From an uncultured Calothrix sp. (GTDB lineage Bacteria > Cyanobacteriota > Cyanobacteriia > Cyanobacteriales > Nostocaceae): a stretch of 9,782 bases of DNA. Of this stretch, positions 5,838 to 9,782 are shown one piece after another; position 1 is the first letter of the stretch, and each line of letters opens with the position of its first letter. The notes under the pieces were generated by a model that had not been told where the DNA came from, made no database searches, and saw only the letters and a program-made list of their open reading frames with translations. The stretch spans positions 1 through 9,782 of the forward strand of contig CAKZYM010001020.1 in assembly GCA_937884685.1 (NCBI GenBank), given 5' to 3'. Made by a program: the position numbers and the translations under genes.

Positions 5838-7223
5838 GTGAGTAATTCAAAAGATAAACGAACGGTATCGGTCAAATTATCGCAAAAACAGGGTTCTCAA
5901 CCACAAGCAGCTTTGGGATTAGTTGATGCTGTTGCAATAATTGTCGGAATTGTCATCGGAGCGGGTATTTTTGAAACTCCTGCTTTGGTTGCTGCAAATG
6001 CTGGTAATCCGATGGTGGTAATTGGACTGTGGTTTGCTGGTGGTGTCATCTCTTTAATTGGAGCTTTATGCTTTGCTGAGTTGGCTACAACTTATCCCCA
6101 TCCTGGTGGTAGCTATTACTATTTAAATCGCGGATTTGGTAAACAGATTGCTTTTTTATTTGCTTGGGGACGTTTGAGTGTAGTCCAAACTGGTTCAATT
6201 GCGATTTTGGCTTTTGTTTTTGGTGACTATACCGCACAGATATTTAGTTTAGATGGTCTAGGCAATATTAGTAATTATTCTGCATCCATCTATGCGGGTT
6301 TAGCGATAATTCTGTCAACTGGATTAAATATTATTGGGATTCGACAAGGTAAACAAGCTCAAAATTGGTTAAGTGCTTTAAAAATTTTGGGTTTGGTTTT
6401 AGTTGTACTTACGGGATTGATTTTTGCATTAAATTTTGCTCCGACTCAATCTCTACCTACTTCGTCGAATACTAGTAGTAGCAGTAACTTGGGTTTGGGA
6501 TTAGTTTTTGTCCTCTTGAGTTACGGAGGTTGGAATGAAGCAGCTTTTATTTCTGCGGAATTAAAAAATGTCAAACGCAATATGCTGCATTCTCTACTGT
6601 GGAGTATTGGCATTATCACGGTAATCTATATGCTGATTAACTTCGCTTACCTCCAGGGTTTAGGAGTTACCACAATGGCTAACTCTAAAGCTGTTGCTGC
6701 GGATTTAATGCGTAAGGTATTGGGTGAACCAGGAGCTATATTTATCAGTCTGCTCATTGCTATTTCTACCTTGGGAGCGCTGAATGCAACAATTCTTACC
6801 GGAGCTAGAAGTAACTATGCTCTCGGACAGGATTTCTCACTGTTTTCTTTCTTAGGAAAGTGGAACAATTCTACTAAGACACCAATAAATGCTTATCTGC
6901 TTCAAGGAATTATTTCTTTAGCATTAATAGTGCTAGGAAGCATAACCCGCAAGGGTTTTGAAACCATGGTAGATTTTACAGCCCCAGTATTTTGGTTGTT
7001 TTTCTTATTAGTCGGTGTTTCTCTGTTTATATTACGATTTCGAGACAAGCAAATACACAGACCTTTCGAGGTACCGCTTTATCCATTAACACCAGTAATA
7101 TTCTGTCTGACCTGTGGTTATTTACTTTACTCAAGTATTGCCTATACCGAGATAGGAGCCTTAGTAGGTGTAGCCGTGGTTTTAGCTGGAATACCGTTTT
7201 TATCAGCGAGCAGGAATCAGTGA
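5838..7223 (+). CDS. APC-family amino acid permease
   Basis: 461-residue inner-membrane transporter of the amino acid-polyamine-organocation superfamily, about 12 transmembrane segments. TM1 carries the substrate-site signature GIVIGAGIF (37-45), followed by the family motif FAELATTYPHPGGSYYYL (79-96). Further hydrophobic segments lie near 104-130, 150-168, 180-200, 218-235, 252-273, 300-322, 350-370, 376-400, 416-432 and 438-456. The overall look is the COG0531 amino acid permease type; the substrate cannot be assigned. The start is GTG, backed by a purine-rich site. The last residues (SASRNQ) and the TGA stop fall inside a heptamer repeat array beginning at 7204, so the C-terminus has been shaped by repeat DNA. 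The methyltransferase gene follows after 66 bases and could be co-transcribed. Confidence 0.92.
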   Translation: MSNSKDKRTVSVKLSQKQGSQPQAALGLVDAVAIIVGIVIGAGIFETPALVAANAGNPMVVIGLWFAGGVISLIGALCFAELATTYPHPGGSYYYLNRGFGKQIAFLFAWGRLSVVQTGSIAILAFVFGDYTAQIFSLDGLGNISNYSASIYAGLAIILSTGLNIIGIRQGKQAQNWLSALKILGLVLVVLTGLIFALNFAPTQSLPTSSNTSSSSNLGLGLVFVLLSYGGWNEAAFISAELKNVKRNMLHSLLWSIGIITVIYMLINFAYLQGLGVTTMANSKAVAADLMRKVLGEPGAIFISLLIAISTLGALNATILTGARSNYALGQDFSLFSFLGKWNNSTKTPINAYLLQGIISLALIVLGSITRKGFETMVDFTAPVFWLFFLLVGVSLFILRFRDKQIHRPFEVPLYPLTPVIFCLTCGYLLYSSIAYTEIGALVGVAVVLAGIPFLSASRNQ

Positions 7224-7273
7224 ACAGTGAACAGTGAACAGTGAACAGTGAACAGTTAACAGTTATCAGTTTA
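7204..7273. repeat. Heptamer STRR array overlapping the permease 3' end
   Basis: Ten 7-bp units: CAGCGAG, CAGGAAT, five CAGTGAA, CAGTTAA, CAGTTAT and CAGTTTA. The first units are coding, and the permease stop TGA is the central part of a CAGTGAA unit. The array fills the gap to the methyltransferase ribosome-binding site. It matches the family and orientation of 5438-5479. Confidence 0.88.
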
Positions 7274-7276
7274 ATT

Positions 7277-7283
7277 AAGGAGG
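7277..7283 (+). promoter_or_regulatory. Strong Shine-Dalgarno site AAGGAGG
   Basis: AAGGAGG with a six-base spacer precedes ATG at 7290. It is the best ribosome-binding site in the window and fixes the methyltransferase start. Confidence 0.85.
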
Positions 7284-7289
7284 AAAATC

Positions 7290-7892
7290 ATGATTGTCGA
7301 ACGTATCAAAAATTTAATTATCATCGGTTTGAGTCTTTCAACTTTAGGGATAATTAGCTGTAGTAAACAGAGCGTTCAAGCTGAACAGAAGCTAATAGAG
7401 CAAGCTGAAACACCATCAGTAAATATATCTGAAACTCCAAAAGCAGATGTACCTTATGTACCGACAGCTAATGAAGTTGTAGAAAAAATGCTGGAAATGG
7501 CCAAGGTTTCCAGCAACGATATTGTTTACGATTTGGGTAGCGGTGACGGACGTATTCCCATAGCTGCTGTTAAGCAATACAATGCTCAAAAAGCTACCGG
7601 TGTAGAAATTAATCCAGAACTAGTTCAAGAAAGCCAGAAAAACGCAAAAAAAGCCGGTGTCAGCGATAAAGTTGAGTTTTTACAGCAAGACTTATTCAAA
7701 ACAGATTTAAGCGATGCAACGGTAGTAACTCTGTATTTATTACCTGCAATCAACTTGAAATTACGACCAAAATTATTACAAGAACTCAAACCAGGTACCC
7801 GAATCGTTTCCCACGCTTTTGACATGGGTGACTGGGAACCAGAGAGAGTCGAGCAAGTAAAAGATAAAAGCGGTCGTACTTATACCCTTTAA
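7290..7892 (+). CDS. Membrane-anchored SAM methyltransferase, probably C-terminally truncated
   Basis: 200 residues. The N-terminus has a hydrophobic segment (about 8-23) ending in IISC24, which fits a lipobox, or alternatively a membrane anchor. A linker follows, then a class I methyltransferase fold: VPYVPTANEVVEKML (54-68), motif I VYDLGSGDGR (79-88), acidic loop VEINPEL (105-111), QQDLF (132-136), VVTLYLLPAINLKLRPKLL (145-163) and SHAFDMGDWEPE (174-185). These blocks resemble the bacterial relatives of the FAM173/ATPSCKMT protein-lysine methyltransferases; the substrate here is unknown. The ORF stops at TAA (7890-7892) right after RTYTL, but in the same frame the next codons read QWTVPENVP, the kind of aromatic-Trp-Val-Pro strand expected to close the fold. 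A Tyr codon has probably become TAA. It may be a pseudogene, a tolerated truncation or an assembly error. A lipoprotein location would conflict with cytosolic SAM, which favours a membrane anchor. Confidence 0.82.
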   Translation: MIVERIKNLIIIGLSLSTLGIISCSKQSVQAEQKLIEQAETPSVNISETPKADVPYVPTANEVVEKMLEMAKVSSNDIVYDLGSGDGRIPIAAVKQYNAQKATGVEINPELVQESQKNAKKAGVSDKVEFLQQDLFKTDLSDATVVTLYLLPAINLKLRPKLLQELKPGTRIVSHAFDMGDWEPERVEQVKDKSGRTYTL

Positions 7893-7946
7893 CAGTGGAC
7901 GGTACCCGAAAACGTTCCCAAAAATCTTTTATCGAGTAGCAAGTAG
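7893..7946 (+). pseudogene. Detached in-frame tail of the methyltransferase
   Basis: After the TAA the frame stays open for 17 codons, reading QWTVPENVPKNLL then SSSK, to TAG at 7944-7946. QWTVP looks like a genuine family C-terminus. The final SSSK and the TAG come from the heptamer array that begins at 7934. This suggests an original coding end near 7931 that either ran into the repeat or was extended by it. Confidence 0.5.
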
Positions 7947-7989
7947 CAAGTAGTAAATAGCAAGTAGCAAGTAGCAAGTAGGGAGTTAA
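7934..7989. repeat. Heptamer STRR array, AAGTAGC type
   Basis: Units: GAGTAGC, AAGTAGC, AAGTAGT, AAATAGC, AAGTAGC, AAGTAGC, AAGTAGG, then GAGTTAA after one base. This is the reverse complement of the CTACTTG and TAACTCC parts of 5490-5650, in the mirrored order. It directly follows the methyltransferase 3' end. Confidence 0.88.
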
Positions 7990-8000
7990 AGAGAATAATT

Positions 8001-8049
8001 CCATTATCAACTACCTATTACCCATTACCCATTACCAATCCCCAATCTC
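8001..8049. repeat. Heptamer STRR array, CCATTAC type
   Basis: Seven units: CCATTAT, CAACTAC, CTATTAC, CCATTAC, CCATTAC, CAATCCC, CAATCTC. The array ends six bases before the -35 box of the tetR promoter. Two units of the same family recur at 8831-8844. Confidence 0.8.
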
Positions 8050-8054
8050 AAAAA

Positions 8055-8083
8055 TTGCCAACATTCCAACCGGTATGTATGAT
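8055..8083 (+). promoter_or_regulatory. Sigma-70-like promoter of tetR
   Basis: TTGCCA (8055-8060) and TATGAT (8078-8083) are separated by exactly 17 bases. Transcription would start near 8090, giving a leader of about 20 bases without a Shine-Dalgarno site. The spacer is almost entirely occupied by the palindromic operator. Confidence 0.7.
8062..8077. promoter_or_regulatory. Operator O1 for the TetR regulator
   Basis: CATTCC-AACC-GGTATG is an inverted repeat with one mismatch and a 4-base centre. It fits between the -35 and -10 boxes of the tetR promoter, where a bound repressor would block RNA polymerase. It matches O2 at 8785-8800 at 14 of 16 positions. Confidence 0.75.
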
Positions 8084-8109
8084 AGAGAATCATATATATT
8101 CGTTTAATC

Positions 8110-8715
8110 ATGGCAACTGTTGTAGAACATAGAGAAACTAAACAAAAGCTGTTGGAAACTGCTTTGGATTTAATTTGGGAAAATAATTACGATTGTGTGG
8201 GAATTGTTCAAATTTGTACGCAAGCGGGGGTTACTAAAGGTGCTTTTTACCACTACTTTAAATCTAAGTCGGATTTAGCAGCAGCAGCATTGGAAGCACG
8301 CTGGTTAAACATTAGGAATAGTTTTGACAGCGTGTTTTCTCCGCAAAATACATCTTTAGAAAGAGTTGATTATTACTGCGAACTGATAGTATCCATGCAA
8401 GCAGAAAAACATGCTCAAACCGGACGAGTACTCGGTTGTCCGTTTATCTCTACTGGACAAAGTACTAGGGAAGATAAGCTTAGAAGCATTTCTGTGGAAA
8501 TTACAGAGCGGATGACTAAATATTTTACTTCCCTTGTTGTAGATGCTCAACGCGAAGGTATAGTAGATAAGGATTTAGATGCATCTGATATTGCTCGCTA
8601 CATGTATGTATTCGTACAAGGAATCTTAACCATAGGTAGAGTTAAAAATGACTTGGAATCTGTTAAAAATGATTTGAAACCGGGATTATTAAGAATATTA
8701 GGTACATCTGGATAA
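8110..8715 (+). CDS. TetR/AcrR-family transcriptional regulator
   Basis: 201 residues, normal for the family. The N-terminal DNA-binding domain has RETKQKLLETALDLIWEN (8-25) and a helix-turn-helix at about 29-48 ending in VTKGAFYHYFKSKSDL (41-56), the strongly conserved TetR signature. The C-terminal ligand-binding domain contains VLGCPF (107-112), typical of the subgroup related to NemR-like regulators. Cys110 there is a possible electrophile or redox sensor, by analogy only. It is expected to repress its own promoter through O1 and the downstream efflux adaptor through O2, with release when a small molecule binds. The ATG lies 26 bases past the -10 box; no ribosome-binding site is visible. 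The inducer is unknown. Confidence 0.92.
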   Translation: MATVVEHRETKQKLLETALDLIWENNYDCVGIVQICTQAGVTKGAFYHYFKSKSDLAAAALEARWLNIRNSFDSVFSPQNTSLERVDYYCELIVSMQAEKHAQTGRVLGCPFISTGQSTREDKLRSISVEITERMTKYFTSLVVDAQREGIVDKDLDASDIARYMYVFVQGILTIGRVKNDLESVKNDLKPGLLRILGTSG

Positions 8716-8784
8716 ATATTTCATGGGTTTATTAATTGTCTGCAACGGAGAACTGTAAGAAAAAGAAAATTTTTTAACCATTAA

Positions 8785-8800
8785 CATACCAACTGGTATG
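8785..8800. promoter_or_regulatory. Operator O2 upstream of the efflux adaptor
   Basis: CATACC-AACT-GGTATG is an inverted repeat with perfect 6-bp arms. It lies 54 bases before the adaptor start codon and matches O1. CATAAA just after it (8801-8806) could be a -10 box in the same relative position as at O1, but no good -35 box is seen. Confidence 0.72.
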
Positions 8801-8830
8801 CATAAATTTTTCAAATCTTAACAAATTAGT

Positions 8831-8844
8831 CATTATCCATTACC
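8831..8844. repeat. Two heptamer units CATTATC/CATTACC
   Basis: Two 7-bp units of the CCATTAC family lie ten bases before the adaptor start codon, in the same orientation as the array at 8001-8049. They are too short to be a firm array on their own. Confidence 0.45.
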
Positions 8845-8853
8845 CAAAGAATC

Positions 8854-9782
8854 ATGAGTCAATTGCAGTCATCAAATACAGTTAAAGAAACGGAATTAAC
8901 ATCTACTGAGATAGAAAATTTAGAACAAGATAAAGATGAAGATATTGTCATAGAAGAGTTTACTCCACAGAAAATCAATAGAAAACCTTGGTTAACGCTG
9001 TTATTGTTAATCTCAATTGGAATCAACGGAATAGCATTTTTCAGAATATTTAACCCGACTCGTCAAGCTGAAAAACCAGCAGCAGCTACAGTCAAACCAC
9101 GTCCACCAAAAGCTGTAGAAGTAACAACGATATCGAGGGGGAATAATACTAGAAACGTGCAGTTATTGGGACAGGTCGAATCACCACAACAAGCTACAAT
9201 CAAAGCCAGAACCGCTGGTGTTGTCAAAGAAATGCTGGTACAACCTGGGGATAGAGTTAGGTCGGGGATGACAATTGCAGTACTTGATAATGCTGACCAG
9301 CAATTAGAACTTTCCCAAGCAAGAGCTAGACTAGCACAACAAAGAAGCGAATTAGCAAGATTAGAAGTGGGAACCCGTCCGGAGATTATAGCTCAAAGGG
9401 AATCAGCGGTGAAAGCTACGAGAGCTAGAGAAACCGAAGCTGTGGATAATATGGAGAGCAGGACGAGGTTAGTCAGAGAAGGAGCAATTGCTCAAAGATT
9501 ATTGGTAGAAGCAAGAGCTGCTGTGGATAATGCTAGGGGAGAAAGATTAGAAGCACAAGCGGAATTAGCAGAAGCAAAAGCAGGTCCGACTCGTGAAGTA
9601 ATTGAAGCACAAAAAGCGAATGTTGCAGCTGCGATGTCAGTTGTAAATCAAGCAAAATTACAAATTCAGCGTACTGATATCAAAGCAAATTCCAGCGGTG
9701 TAGTTTTACAGAGACAGGTTAGTCCTGGTGATTACTTACAAAATGGTGGTGATATTATTACGTTGGTTGCTGGAGAGAAGTT
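8854..9782 (+). CDS. HlyD/AcrA-type efflux periplasmic adaptor (partial, 5' end)
   Basis: Open for 309 codons from ATG and cut by the window end. It would be the membrane fusion protein linking an inner-membrane pump to an outer-membrane channel. Residues 1-45 form an acidic cytoplasmic tail (NLEQDKDEDIVIEE), followed by a membrane anchor at about 46-66 (WLTLLLLISIGINGIAFF). The first lipoyl half-motif is at about 112-146 (IKARTAGVVKEMLVQPGDRV). An Ala/Glu/Arg-rich alpha-helical hairpin runs from about 148 to 265. The second lipoyl half starts at about 275 (DIKANSSGVVLQRQVSPGDY). The remaining beta-barrel lies beyond the window, where an RND or ABC pump gene would be expected. Preceded by operator O2, so likely controlled by the adjacent TetR regulator. 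The start has only a weak purine-rich stretch (AAAGA) upstream; no other start is in better context. Confidence 0.9.
   Translation, partial: MSQLQSSNTVKETELTSTEIENLEQDKDEDIVIEEFTPQKINRKPWLTLLLLISIGINGIAFFRIFNPTRQAEKPAAATVKPRPPKAVEVTTISRGNNTRNVQLLGQVESPQQATIKARTAGVVKEMLVQPGDRVRSGMTIAVLDNADQQLELSQARARLAQQRSELARLEVGTRPEIIAQRESAVKATRARETEAVDNMESRTRLVREGAIAQRLLVEARAAVDNARGERLEAQAELAEAKAGPTREVIEAQKANVAAAMSVVNQAKLQIQRTDIKANSSGVVLQRQVSPGDYLQNGGDIITLVAGEK

Noticed and set aside
7786..8010. 74-residue minus-strand ORF
   Set aside because: Its protein contains repeated LLATCY, the translation of the AAGTAGC heptamers, and it overlaps the methyltransferase end. It is a repeat-derived shadow.
8641..8682. 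21-bp near-duplicate (VKNDLES/VKNDLKP) at the TetR C-terminus
   Set aside because: TetR relatives often have a similar KxNDxExxxDLKxG ending, so this is probably normal family sequence rather than a recent duplication.
8766..8776. AAAATTTTTT stretch as a tetR terminator
   Set aside because: There is no GC-containing stem; it is an AT run without a credible hairpin.

Overview
The window looks like chromosome from a filamentous, probably heterocyst-forming cyanobacterium (Nostocales; a Calothrix/Rivularia-type relative is a guess). The evidence is an AT-rich composition, a carboxysomal Rubisco activase of the cyanobacterial SSUL-bearing type, one HIP1 site (GCGATCGC, 819-826), and several arrays of 7-bp short tandemly repeated repetitive sequences (STRRs), which are typical of heterocystous cyanobacteria. 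No rRNA, tRNA, transposase or CRISPR array is seen.

Layout. (1) 157-2289 (+): a 710-residue Rubisco activase, far longer than the roughly 410-residue family norm. It has one AAA+ module followed by two SSUL (Rubisco small-subunit-like) domains. The two linkers carry their own tandem repeats, of 15 and 17 residues. (2) 2456-4630 (-): three genes reading the same way but with long gaps, so not an obvious operon. They are a small exported protein with two cysteines, a triple peptidoglycan-binding-domain protein without a signal peptide, and a small coiled-coil protein. (3) 4895-5434 (-): a 2H phosphoesterase of the LigT/2'-5' RNA ligase type. (4) 5435-5837: a divergent intergenic region holding two phased STRR arrays and a possible 25-codon leader ORF. 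(5) 5838-7892 (+): an APC-family amino acid permease and a membrane-anchored SAM methyltransferase that ends at a probable premature stop. Heptamer arrays abut both genes. (6) 8110-9782 (+): a TetR-family repressor and the first 309 codons of an HlyD/AcrA-type efflux adaptor. A matching CATWCC-N4-GGTATG palindrome lies upstream of each gene.

How the genes work together. The clearest circuit is tetR with the efflux adaptor. The palindrome before tetR fills the 17-bp spacer of a good sigma-70-like promoter (TTGCCA and TATGAT), and the second copy lies in the tetR-hlyD gap. This implies one regulator controlling both itself and an efflux operon that continues past the window. The activase is the most unusual gene: two SSUL domains joined by an FRYP-rich repeat linker suggest a protein that both repairs Rubisco and could cross-link it, as CcmM does. 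The other genes show no evident functional link to each other.

The STRRs are the second theme. Heptamer arrays touch the 5' end of the phosphoesterase, encode the last residues and stop of the permease, follow the broken 3' end of the methyltransferase, and sit at the tetR promoter. Two of the array types recur in inverted orientation on either side of the permease-methyltransferase pair.
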